From positions 1-5,401 of the forward strand of contig SXNB01000050.1 in assembly GCA_005777205.1 (NCBI GenBank): a stretch of DNA of 5,401 bases, given 5' to 3'. This document shows positions 1-5,308 of this stretch, in pieces. A program made the position numbers and the translations under genes. How positions within the stretch are numbered: position 1 is the first letter of the stretch; the number at the start of each line of letters is the position of its first letter. The notes beneath the pieces were generated by a model, which worked only from the letters and a program-made list of their open reading frames with translations, did not search any database and was not told where the DNA came from. This DNA comes from Burkholderiales bacterium. GTDB lineage: Bacteria; Pseudomonadota; Gammaproteobacteria; Burkholderiales; SG8-39.

Positions 1-1124
1 AGTTCCACAACGTCGCGGGCGAAGCCTTGATCGCGAGCCAAGGTAGAAAAGGCGCTGCGCCAGCCGTGGGGTGAATGCTTGCCTTCGAGGCCGAGGGTGA
101 CACGGTAGACCTTCTCGATCGACTCACGGCCGATGTACTTGTTGCCAGTGGGGGAGGGAAATACAAATCCGCGCCCGCCGAATACTCCTTGCCACTGTCG
201 CAGCTCGGCCGCGATGTCCGGGCACAAGGGGACGCGGTGATCGATGTCGCGGGTGGCGACCTTCATTTTCGCGCGGGGGATAATCCAGACGGGCTGCTCG
301 TCGTCGAGATGGAACTCGCGCCATTCGGCATTCACGACGTTGCCGATGCGCGCGGCCGTGAAGGCGCACAGGCGATGCGCCATGCGCACGGAAGGCGAGA
401 GCCGGGCCATTTCCGCCCGCCGCAGCACGTCTCCAAGCGAGGCCCAGTCCAGCAGCGCGGGCATGCGCCCGTTCTCTTTCTTGCGCGGCAGGATTTCGCG
501 CGCCGGGCCGGCCGGATTGTCGCGGCAAAGGCCCTTGGCCTGGGCATAGCGAAAGACGCCGTTCAGATGCTGAAGGATACGCATGGCTGTTTCCAGCACG
601 TCGCGCTTGTGAATGTCCTCGACGGCCTTGGCAACGATGGCCGGGGTAATACTGGCGACGGGAAGGTTGCCTAGGGCCGGGTAGATGTCTCGCTCCAGGG
701 CGCGTTGCGATTTGGAGTAGTGCACGGCGCTCCATTCCCGCTGCTTCATTGCGAGCCATTCCTGGGCGACCGCCTTGAAGGTGTTATCCGATCCAGCCGC
801 CGTGGCTGCCCGGCTTACCCGCCGCTCCGTCACCGGGTCCTTGTTTTCCAGCAGGAGGGCCTTGACCTCCGCCAGCTCAACCCGTGCTGCCGCCAGGCTG
901 ATGAGAGGGTAGGGGCCGACCGAGTAGATTTTCTCCTTGCCCTCGATGCGGTATTTCACGCGCCAGGTGACGCCACCGGCCGGGGTGATGAACAGGTGTA
1001 GCCCGCCGCCGTCAGCGAGCTTCTTGCCACACACCCCTTTCCCTACGAAGGCTTTGACGGCCTTGTCAGTGAGCTTTCCTCTGATACCCCCAGATGCAGC
1101 TATTCGTTCGGTTTGATCTTCCAT
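1..1124 (-). CDS. P4-type tyrosine recombinase / integrase (DUF4102 N-terminal domain), 3' part missing at window edge
   Basis: Site-specific recombinase expected to insert and excise the element at the 3' end of ssrA. I translated it from ATG at 1124; 374 codons stay open to the window edge without a stop. Residues about 17-100 match the DUF4102 arm-binding domain (KLTDKAVKAF, KLADGGGLHLFITPAGG, WRVKYR, YSVGPYPLISLAAAR). Residues about 113-205 fit the SAM-like core-binding domain (TFKAVAQEWLA, YPALGNLPVASITP). The catalytic domain shows Arg259 (TAARIGN), a probable Lys288 (RAKMK) followed by HRVPL, and the HxxR box His353/Arg356 (SPHGWRSAF). The catalytic Tyr, usually some 30-50 residues further on, lies outside the window. 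No frameshift or internal stop is seen. A GGGGG run four bases before the ATG may act as a weak ribosome binding site. The gene runs in the same direction as ssrA and directly downstream of it, the arrangement known for ssrA-integrated elements such as E. coli CP4-57. Family assignment is firm; activity cannot be judged without the C-terminus. Confidence 0.95.
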   Translation of the reverse strand, partial: MEDQTERIAASGGIRGKLTDKAVKAFVGKGVCGKKLADGGGLHLFITPAGGVTWRVKYRIEGKEKIYSVGPYPLISLAAARVELAEVKALLLENKDPVTERRVSRAATAAGSDNTFKAVAQEWLAMKQREWSAVHYSKSQRALERDIYPALGNLPVASITPAIVAKAVEDIHKRDVLETAMRILQHLNGVFRYAQAKGLCRDNPAGPAREILPRKKENGRMPALLDWASLGDVLRRAEMARLSPSVRMAHRLCAFTAARIGNVVNAEWREFHLDDEQPVWIIPRAKMKVATRDIDHRVPLCPDIAAELRQWQGVFGGRGFVFPSPTGNKYIGRESIEKVYRVTLGLEGKHSPHGWRSAFSTLARDQGFARDVVE

Positions 1125-1145
1125 AATACCCCCGTCAATACCCCC
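1083..1145 (+). repeat. Three direct copies of (A/G)ATACCCCC around the integrase start
   Basis: The 9-mer is GATACCCCC at 1083-1091, AATACCCCC at 1125-1133 and AATACCCCC at 1137-1145. The last two are exactly 12 bp apart, about one helical turn. A fourth copy in inverted orientation (GGGGGTATT, 1247-1255) lies two bases from the tmRNA CCA end. The copies flank the int start codon, and the middle copy supplies the G-run in front of the ATG. The spacing suggests protein-binding sites, either integrase arm sites or operator sites for a repressor or excisionase; which of these is not shown by the sequence. Confidence 0.75.
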
Positions 1146-1175
1146 ATCATACGCGGAAGTCTTGGGACGGTGCAA
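1146..1175 (-). promoter_or_regulatory. Candidate integrase promoter
   Basis: Reading the - strand, TTGCAC (1175-1170) is followed after 18 bp by TATGAT (1151-1146), a five-of-six match to the -10 consensus. Transcription would start near 1139, inside the paired ATACCCCC motifs, so a protein bound there could block the promoter. The -35 match is weak (three of six). Confidence 0.4.
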
Positions 1176-1178
1176 GAC
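1159..1178. repeat. Short inverted repeat GTCTTG / CAAGAC in the integrase promoter
   Basis: GTCTTG at 1159-1164 and CAAGAC at 1173-1178 form a 6-bp inverted repeat separated by 8 bp. It covers the candidate -35 region and part of the spacer of the int promoter. It could be an operator half-site pair; at this length chance occurrence is also possible. Confidence 0.35.
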
Positions 1179-1202
1179 CCCGCTAGACGGTCAATAGACT
1201 GA

Positions 1203-1236
1203 GGAGAAAAGAAAACGCCGTCACTTGGACGGCGTT
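1203..1236 (-). terminator. Rho-independent terminator downstream of ssrA
   Basis: AACGCCGTC (1214-1222) and GACGGCGTT (1228-1236) make a perfect 9-bp stem with a 5-nt loop. On the - strand the stem is followed by TTCTTTTCTCC, a T-rich tract. It would end the tmRNA precursor and insulate int from ssrA transcription. It lies on the element side of the inferred junction, so it may have been supplied by the element. Confidence 0.8.
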
Positions 1237-1246
1237 GAACCCTATT

Positions 1247-1255
1247 GGGGGTATT
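1247..1255 (-). repeat. Inverted fourth copy of the AATACCCCC motif next to the tmRNA end
   Basis: GGGGGTATT on the + strand is the exact reverse complement of the 9-mer at 1125-1133 and 1137-1145. It lies between the ssrA terminator hairpin and the CCA end, just outside the inferred recombination core. An arm-type site at this distance would be usual for a tyrosine integrase, but this is inference. Confidence 0.6.
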
Positions 1256-1256
1256 T

Positions 1257-1289
<33 letters not shown>

Positions 1290-1500
1290 GCAAGCCATCC
1301 ACAGTCAGGACTACATGCTTAGCCTGGTTCTTTGAGCTTCGCCTCGGACCCGCCAACCGGCAGGCTGGCCCTCAGCTAGCCGCTTCGACGGATCTCCGGG
1401 GCGAAGCGGCCACACCCCGGAGAGGGGCTGATGAAAATGACGCTGCACCTCTTTTAGGAGGCCTGACCCATCAGCAGATCAGTGCAGCGTCTCGCCGGTA

Positions 1501-1533
1501 TTAGGCGGCGAGAGCGAAACGCTCGTCGTTGGC
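1501..1533 (-). other. tmRNA proteolysis-tag reading frame (ANDERFALAA)
   Basis: On the - strand, resume codon GCC (1533-1531) begins A-N-D-E-R-F-A-L-A-A followed by TAA (1503-1501). Together with the alanine charged on the tmRNA this gives the degradation tag. The C-terminal LAA is the ClpXP recognition end, and the ANDERFALAA form is typical of betaproteobacteria. Confidence 0.97.
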
Positions 1534-1645
1534 GTTTGTAGTGTTTGCAGATGGATTTACGAGGTAACTGCGCCTCGGCATGCCCTGTGCTGCTTCAACA
1601 CCTGCGTCGAAACCAGGTCACCCCCGAATTCGATGCTTCAACTGC

Positions 1646-1654
1646 ATTATCGCA
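1646..1654 (-). promoter_or_regulatory. Candidate ssrA promoter (extended -10)
   Basis: On the - strand TGCGATAAT (1654-1646) is an extended -10 element (TGn plus a five-of-six hexamer). Transcription would begin about 13 bases before the mature 5' G at 1625, leaving a short leader for RNase P to remove. No good -35 is present at 16-18 bp; TTGATT at 1681-1676 is too far away. The element sits between the phosphatase stop and the tmRNA. Confidence 0.6.
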
Positions 1655-1663
1655 CATGGGGTT

Positions 1664-2302
1664 TCAGAGCCGAGAAATCAAGTCCACCGGCCGCTGGAGC
1701 ATAGCGTCCGCGTTCCAACTCTCCAGCCGCTCGCCGTAGCCCCAGGCCACCGCCGCAGAGCGCATGCCGGCAGCGCGCGCGGCCTGGATGTCGCGCAAAT
1801 CGTCGCCCAGGTAAATGCAGTCGGCGGGCGCAATGTTGAGTTCACCGGCTGCGTGCAGCAGCGAGGCCGGATGGGGCTTCAGGTGCGGCGTGGTGTCGCC
1901 GCAAACCACGCAGGCGGCGCGCGAATCGAGACCGAGTTCCTTCACCACCAGGCGCATCAAGCTGGTGGACTTGTTGGTGACGATGCCCCAGAGCAGGCCG
2001 CGCGCCTCGATCTCGGACAGGAGTTCAGGCATCCCGGGAAACAGGCGGGTGTCGATGCAGATGTTCTCTGCGTAGTACTTCAGGAACGCTTCGCGCAGCG
2101 GCTTGTACTCCTCGTGCTCGGGCAGGATGCCCATGCCCGCCTGAAGCAGACCGCGCGCGCCGGACGAGGCGTGGCCGCGCAGCTGCTCCAGCGGCACCTC
2201 TTCCAGGCCACGCTCCGCCCTGATGCGGTTGAGCGCGCGCGACAGGTCCGCCGCGGTGTCGGCGAGGGTGCCGTCGAAATCGAACAGGACGGCGCTAGCC
2301 AT
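1664..2302 (-). CDS. mupP: HAD-family phosphatase: probable MupP (N-acetylmuramic acid 6-phosphate phosphatase), alternatively phosphoglycolate phosphatase (Gph)
   Basis: A 212-residue cytoplasmic phosphatase of the HAD superfamily. All four motifs are present: motif I DFDGT with nucleophile Asp8 and general acid/base Asp10, motif II Thr109 (GIVTNKS), motif III Lys142 (HLKPHP) and motif IV GDD with Asp167/Asp168. An alpha-helical cap of the phosphoglycolate phosphatase type lies between about residues 15 and 80. Such proteins are usually annotated gph, removing phosphate from 2-phosphoglycolate. However, the segments SSGAR, FPGMPELLSEIE, GDDLRDIQAARAAGM and the closing WNAD resemble, from memory, Pseudomonas MupP, which dephosphorylates MurNAc-6-phosphate in cell-wall recycling. 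Pseudomonas also places mupP directly after ubiG. The start ATG lies inside the ubiG stop region (8-bp overlap), implying translational coupling. Enzyme class is firm; substrate is inferred. Confidence 0.9.
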   Translation of the reverse strand: MASAVLFDFDGTLADTAADLSRALNRIRAERGLEEVPLEQLRGHASSGARGLLQAGMGILPEHEEYKPLREAFLKYYAENICIDTRLFPGMPELLSEIEARGLLWGIVTNKSTSLMRLVVKELGLDSRAACVVCGDTTPHLKPHPASLLHAAGELNIAPADCIYLGDDLRDIQAARAAGMRSAAVAWGYGERLESWNADAMLQRPVDLISRL

Positions 2303-2996
2303 CCTTGCCGCAGCAGACGAGGTAGTTCACGTCGCAGTCCTTTCCCAGGCGGTAGGCCTTGGTCAGGGGGTTGTAGGTCATGCCCTTCATCTCGATCGTG
2401 CGCAGCCCGGCGTCGTGGCACCAGCGCGCCAATTCCGAGGGCTTCACGAAGCGCTCGTAGTCGTGGGTGCCTTGTGGCAGCAGCTTGAGCACGTACTCGG
2501 CGCCGATCACCGCGAAAAGGTAGGCCTTGGGATTGCGGTTGATGGTGGAGAACACCACCCGCCCGCCTGGCTTCACCAGCTTCGCGCAGGCCGCGACCGT
2601 GCTGGCCGGATCGGGCACGTGTTCCAGCAGCTCCATGCAGGTAACGACGTCGTACCGTTCGCCGCGCTCTACTGCGAGGTCCTCGGCCGAACGAAGCAGG
2701 TACTCCACCTCGAGCCCGCTCTCCAGCAGATGCAGTTGCGCGACCTTGAGCGGCTTCTCCGCCAGGTCGATGCCGGTGACGCGCACGCCCAGCCGGGCCA
2801 TGGCCTCGGCCAGGATGCCGCCACCGCAACCGACGTCGGCGACCGCCTTGCCGCGCAGCGGGCAGAGCTGGTCGATCCAGCTCAGGCGCAGCGGATTGAT
2901 TTCGTGCAGCGGCCGGAACTCGCCCTGCGGGTCCCACCAGCGGTGCGCGAGCGCGCTGAACTTGGCGAGCTCGGTCGGGTCGGCGTTGGTTTGCAT
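2295..2996 (-). CDS. ubiG: UbiG, ubiquinone biosynthesis O-methyltransferase
   Basis: SAM-dependent methyltransferase performing the two O-methylation steps of ubiquinone synthesis (2-polyprenyl-6-hydroxyphenol and 3-demethylubiquinol). The protein has 233 residues, the usual family length. It shows the N-terminal signature ELAKFSALAHRWWDPQGEFRPLHEINPLR and SAM-binding motif I VADVGCGGG (52-60). Acidic residue Asp77 (TGIDLAE) probably contacts the SAM ribose. It also has VTCMELLEHVPDP (118-130) and the UbiG-specific stretch STINRNPKAYLFAVIGAEY (150-168), part of which is implicated in membrane association in E. coli. I chose ATG 2996, because a TTG at 3029 that would extend the frame by 11 residues lies in the ompA terminator and adds non-homologous residues. 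No Shine-Dalgarno is visible before 2996, and the terminator stem ends only 31 bp upstream. It overlaps the next gene by 8 bp. Confidence 0.96.
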   Translation of the reverse strand: MQTNADPTELAKFSALAHRWWDPQGEFRPLHEINPLRLSWIDQLCPLRGKAVADVGCGGGILAEAMARLGVRVTGIDLAEKPLKVAQLHLLESGLEVEYLLRSAEDLAVERGERYDVVTCMELLEHVPDPASTVAACAKLVKPGGRVVFSTINRNPKAYLFAVIGAEYVLKLLPQGTHDYERFVKPSELARWCHDAGLRTIEMKGMTYNPLTKAYRLGKDCDVNYLVCCGKDG

Positions 2997-3027
2997 GGTT
3001 GGCGTTGTCGAACGGGCCCCGACAAAC

Positions 3028-3055
3028 AAAAAGCCCCGCCGGAGCGGGGCTTTTT
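3028..3055 (-). terminator. Strong, symmetric rho-independent terminator after ompA
   Basis: AAAAAGCCCCGC (3028-3039) and GCGGGGCTTTTT (3044-3055) form a perfect 12-bp stem with a 4-nt loop. The GC core is flanked by A and T runs, so the hairpin could act in either direction. It lies 16 bp beyond the ompA stop codon and immediately before ubiG. Confidence 0.92.
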
Positions 3056-3071
3056 GGAGGTCGGGGTGTGC

Positions 3072-3731
3072 TTAGTTGCTGCGCGTCCCGATGATCTCGA
3101 TTTCGACCCGGCGGTTCTTCTGGCTACCGTCCTTGGTCTTGTTGCTGGCGACAGGCTGCTTCTCGCCCTTGCCCTCGGTGTAGATCCGGTTCGGCTCCAC
3201 GCCCTTGGACACCAGGTAGGCCTTGACCGATTCGGCGCGGCGCACCGACAGCTTCTGGTTGTAGGCGTCCGAACCGACCGAGTCGGTGTGGCCGATCGCG
3301 ATCACCACTTCCAGGTTAATGCCCTTCACCTTGGCAGCGAGGTCATCGAGCTTCGACTTGCCGTCGGCTTTCAGCGCCGCCTTGTCGAAGTCGAACAACA
3401 CGTCGGCGGCGAGCGTCACCTTGGCGGCGACGGGCTTGGGCTTGGGCTGGGGCTGGGGCTTGGCCGCAGGCTTCACCGGCGGGGGCGGCGGCACAGGCTT
3501 GGCGGCAGGCTCCACGGCCGGCTTCGCGGCCGGCTTCGGAACCAAGTCGGGATCGCACTCGGCAGTCGCCATCGCGGGCGTCCAGGTGCCGGCGCGCCAG
3601 CACTGGCCGACGGAGTTCTTCCATACGGAGTTCGCGGAAGTCCAATAGCCCTGCGCCGTGGCGTTGAAGGACGCACCGGAGAGCATCACTCCGGCAGAGG
3701 CCAGCAGCGAGGTCCAAAGTTTATTGTTCAT
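3072..3731 (-). CDS. ompA: OmpA-family outer-membrane/peptidoglycan-linking protein (barrel-less betaproteobacterial type)
   Basis: A 219-residue envelope protein. Residues 1-26 form a signal peptide (K4, hydrophobic core, cleavage likely after ATA at 26). Residues 28-62 are a Trp-rich module with two cysteines (VGQCWRAGTWTPA and AECDPDLV, Cys44 and Cys59), which could form a disulfide in the periplasm. Residues 65-100 are a Lys/Pro/Ala linker suited to spanning the periplasm. Residues 105-216 are an OmpA C-terminal peptidoglycan-binding domain with VLFDFDKAAL, GHTDSVGSDAYNQKLSVRRAESV and NRRVEIEI. Asp150 and Arg165 correspond by spacing to the diaminopimelate-binding pair Asp241/Arg256 of E. 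coli OmpA. The 8-strand barrel of enterobacterial OmpA is absent, as is usual for short betaproteobacterial OmpA proteins. The start is supported by AAAGGG (3743-3738) six bases ahead. Own promoter and terminator suggest a monocistronic message. Confidence 0.95.
   Translation of the reverse strand: MNNKLWTSLLASAGVMLSGASFNATAQGYWTSANSVWKNSVGQCWRAGTWTPAMATAECDPDLVPKPAAKPAVEPAAKPVPPPPPVKPAAKPQPQPKPKPVAAKVTLAADVLFDFDKAALKADGKSKLDDLAAKVKGINLEVVIAIGHTDSVGSDAYNQKLSVRRAESVKAYLVSKGVEPNRIYTEGKGEKQPVASNKTKDGSQKNRRVEIEIIGTRSN
3515..3538. repeat. Exact 12-bp tandem duplication in the ompA linker
   Basis: CGGCCGGCTTCG occurs twice head to tail (3515-3526, 3527-3538). It encodes repeated Lys-Pro-Ala-Ala units of the periplasmic linker. 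Imprecise GGGCTTGGGCT-like iterations follow the same theme at about 3434-3464. Such repeats let linker length vary by slippage without breaking the frame. Confidence 0.7.
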
Positions 3732-3784
3732 GCGTTTCCCTTTCGGCTTCTCTGGAATGAAGTGAAAAAGTTCGATTTCTTTTG

Positions 3785-3813
3785 TTTATTCAAGACTATG
3801 GGCATTCCCTCAA
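3785..3813 (-). promoter_or_regulatory. Candidate ompA promoter
   Basis: On the - strand TTGAGG (3813-3808) is separated by 17 bp from AATAAA (3790-3785), each matching four of six consensus bases. The -35 hexamer overlaps the last codons of the upstream deaminase gene. The DNA between here and the ompA start is markedly A/T-rich for this genome. Leader length would be about 50 nt. Confidence 0.45.
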
Positions 3814-5115
3814 TATATTCTGCCATAACTTGGAGACGGTGTCCAAGCCCAACAGGGCCTCATTTTGCAGGTTTCCCTCCCTCAGCAGGCAACGCCCCGC
3901 CACCCACGCGTGGCTCACGTGTTGCCGTCCCGCCACATAAACGAGTTGGGAGACCGGGTCGAAGCACGGCTCCAGCTCTGGCGCGCCCTGCAGGACAACG
4001 GCGGCAAGGTCCGCCTCCTTGCCCGGCACGATGGAGCCGATCCGCGCCTCCAGGCCCAGCGCCGCGGCGCCGCCGAGGGTTGAAGCCTTGAGCGCGGCGC
4101 GCGCCGGCAGCGCCTCGGCGTCCTTCGCCACGGCCTTGGTCAGGAGGGCGGCGAGGCGCATTTCTTCCATCATGTCGAGGCGGTTGTTGCTCGCCGCGCC
4201 GTCCGTGCCCAGTGCAAGGCCCACGCCGGCCCGCGCCAGCTTTGCCACCGGGGCGAAGCCGCTGGCGAGCTTGAGGTTCGAACTCGGGCAATGCGCCACC
4301 TTGGCGCCATGGCGCGCCAGCAGCGCGATTTCCTCATCGTCCAGGTGGACCGCGTGCACCGCGATCAGGCCCGGTCCGGCTAGGCCCAGGCGCCGCAGCC
4401 GCTCCAGCGGCCGCACGCCGTGCTGCGCCACGGACTGGGCGATCTCGCCCTCGGTCTCGTGCAGGTGGACATGTACCGGAACCTCGATTTCGCCCGCGAA
4501 GGTCGCGATTTTGCGGAACGTCGCGTCGGACACCGTGTAGGGGGCATGCGGTGCGAGGCAGAACGACAGCAGGGGATCCTCGCGCCAGCGATCACGCAGC
4601 GCGAGGCCCTTGGCGAGGTAGTCGTCCGGGTCGGAAGCGTAGGCGGAGGGGAACTCGATCACGATCATGCCCAGCGCGGCGCGCATGCCGGCCAGTTGCG
4701 CGGCCTCGCGCGCGGCCTCGGGGAAGAAGTACATGTCGTTGAAGCAGGTGATCCCGCCGCGCAGCATCTCGGCGCAGGCGAGCAGGGTGCCGTCTTTCAC
4801 GAACTGCGGCGAGACGTGCTTCGCCTCTGCCGGCCAGATGTGTTCCTGCAGCCAGCGCATCAGCGGCAGGTCGTCGCCCATGCCGCGCATGAGCGACATC
4901 GCGGCGTGGGTGTGTGCGTTTACCAGCCCGGGAATCAGGACGTGGTCGGGCAGGTCTTCGCGGGCGTAGTCCGCGAAGCGCGCTTCGGCTTCGGCGCGCG
5001 GCAGCACGGCCTCGATGCGGCCGTCGCGCACCGCCACCGCATGGTCTGCGAGCACGGCGCCGTCGGGCTCCACCGGAACCACCCAGCGCGCGCTGATGAG
5101 GAGTTTCTGGGTCAT
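3796..5115 (-). CDS. mtaD: TRZ/ATZ-family amidohydrolase, probable 5'-methylthioadenosine / S-adenosylhomocysteine deaminase
   Basis: A 439-residue metal-dependent cytosolic deaminase expected to convert methylthioadenosine or S-adenosylhomocysteine to the inosine form. Metal-site residues are seen in order: His68/His70 (GLVNAHTH), His217 with Glu220 (HVHLHET), His254 or His257 (AVHAVHL) and Asp305 (GTDGAASNN). His190 in LAPHAPYT sits 27 residues before His217, the spacing of the substrate-contacting His in the Thermotoga enzyme as I recall it. N- and C-terminal strands (about 1-60 and 355-412) form the composite beta-sandwich typical of the family. I chose ATG 5115; a GTG at 5145 adds ten residues but would include the likely -10 box. 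A homologous gene lies beside ubiG in Pseudomonas, where it acts on methylthioadenosine. Other amidohydrolase substrates cannot be excluded. No terminator follows before the ompA promoter. Confidence 0.88.
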   Translation of the reverse strand: MTQKLLISARWVVPVEPDGAVLADHAVAVRDGRIEAVLPRAEAEARFADYAREDLPDHVLIPGLVNAHTHAAMSLMRGMGDDLPLMRWLQEHIWPAEAKHVSPQFVKDGTLLACAEMLRGGITCFNDMYFFPEAAREAAQLAGMRAALGMIVIEFPSAYASDPDDYLAKGLALRDRWREDPLLSFCLAPHAPYTVSDATFRKIATFAGEIEVPVHVHLHETEGEIAQSVAQHGVRPLERLRRLGLAGPGLIAVHAVHLDDEEIALLARHGAKVAHCPSSNLKLASGFAPVAKLARAGVGLALGTDGAASNNRLDMMEEMRLAALLTKAVAKDAEALPARAALKASTLGGAAALGLEARIGSIVPGKEADLAAVVLQGAPELEPCFDPVSQLVYVAGRQHVSHAWVAGRCLLREGNLQNEALLGLDTVSKLWQNILRECP

Positions 5116-5133
5116 GCCGCCGAAATGCAACGG

Positions 5134-5139
5134 ATTATA
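5134..5139 (-). promoter_or_regulatory. Candidate -10 box of the deaminase gene
   Basis: A perfect TATAAT lies on the - strand, 18 bp before the chosen ATG at 5115. The -35 position is GC-rich and does not match consensus, so the promoter would be weak or activator-dependent. If used, the leader would be about 12 nt or less, with no clear Shine-Dalgarno. Confidence 0.4.
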
Positions 5140-5148
5140 GAGCACGGA

Positions 5149-5170
5149 CCGCCGGCGGAGGCTCCGGAGC
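5149..5170. repeat. Two adjacent perfect 10-bp palindromes in the divergent promoter region
   Basis: CCGCCGGCGG (5149-5158) and GCTCCGGAGC (5161-5170) are each self-complementary, with centres 12 bp apart. They lie between the candidate deaminase -10 and the candidate gyrA -10, covering the deaminase -35 position. They may be operator sites; chance is possible in GC-rich DNA. Confidence 0.4.
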
Positions 5171-5193
5171 GGGAGGGAAAAGCGGTGCCTGCA

Positions 5194-5202
5194 TGTTAAA
5201 AT
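5194..5202 (+). promoter_or_regulatory. Candidate gyrA promoter (extended -10)
   Basis: TGTTAAAAT has the extended TGn element and a five-of-six -10 hexamer (TAAAAT, 5197-5202). There is no convincing -35 at 5174-5179. The start site would fall near 5209, giving a leader of about 100 nt before the gyrA ATG. No ORF or obvious attenuator is seen in that leader. Confidence 0.5.
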
Positions 5203-5308
5203 TCAGGCTCGAAAAACGGAGCATCCGCCAGCCTGTTCCGCGATCCCGTCACCGGACCCTTTCACAGCTGCAACGGCCGCCGCCCGCCACCCTAGAAAAA
5301 GAGCCGCA

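Noticed and set aside
75..674. A 199-codon + strand frame and a 211-codon - strand frame (124-759) within the integrase region
   Set aside because: Both overlap the integrase frame, which carries the conserved DUF4102 and catalytic motifs; the alternatives show none.
1580..2488. A 302-codon open frame on the + strand
   Set aside because: It runs antisense through the tmRNA 5' part, the phosphatase and ubiG and has no recognisable domain.
2997..3029. Upstream TTG start extending UbiG by 11 residues
   Set aside because: The codon falls in the terminator hairpin, and the extra residues (FVGARSTTPT) do not resemble UbiG N-termini.
3420..3540. Possible CRISPR or minisatellite array in the repetitive GGCTTG-rich stretch
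   Set aside because: The repeats are short, imprecise and in frame with the Lys/Pro/Ala linker of OmpA; there are no spacers.
2223..4091. A 622-codon open frame on the + strand
   Set aside because: It lies antisense across the phosphatase start, ubiG, ompA and the end of the deaminase, all of which have clear family motifs. Its translation is low-complexity (His/Arg/Gly-rich) and it crosses two intergenic regions; it is a shadow of GC-rich codon use.
5116..5145. Upstream GTG start extending the deaminase by 10 residues
   Set aside because: The extension covers the likely TATAAT box, and the family usually begins close to the MTQKLLISA segment.
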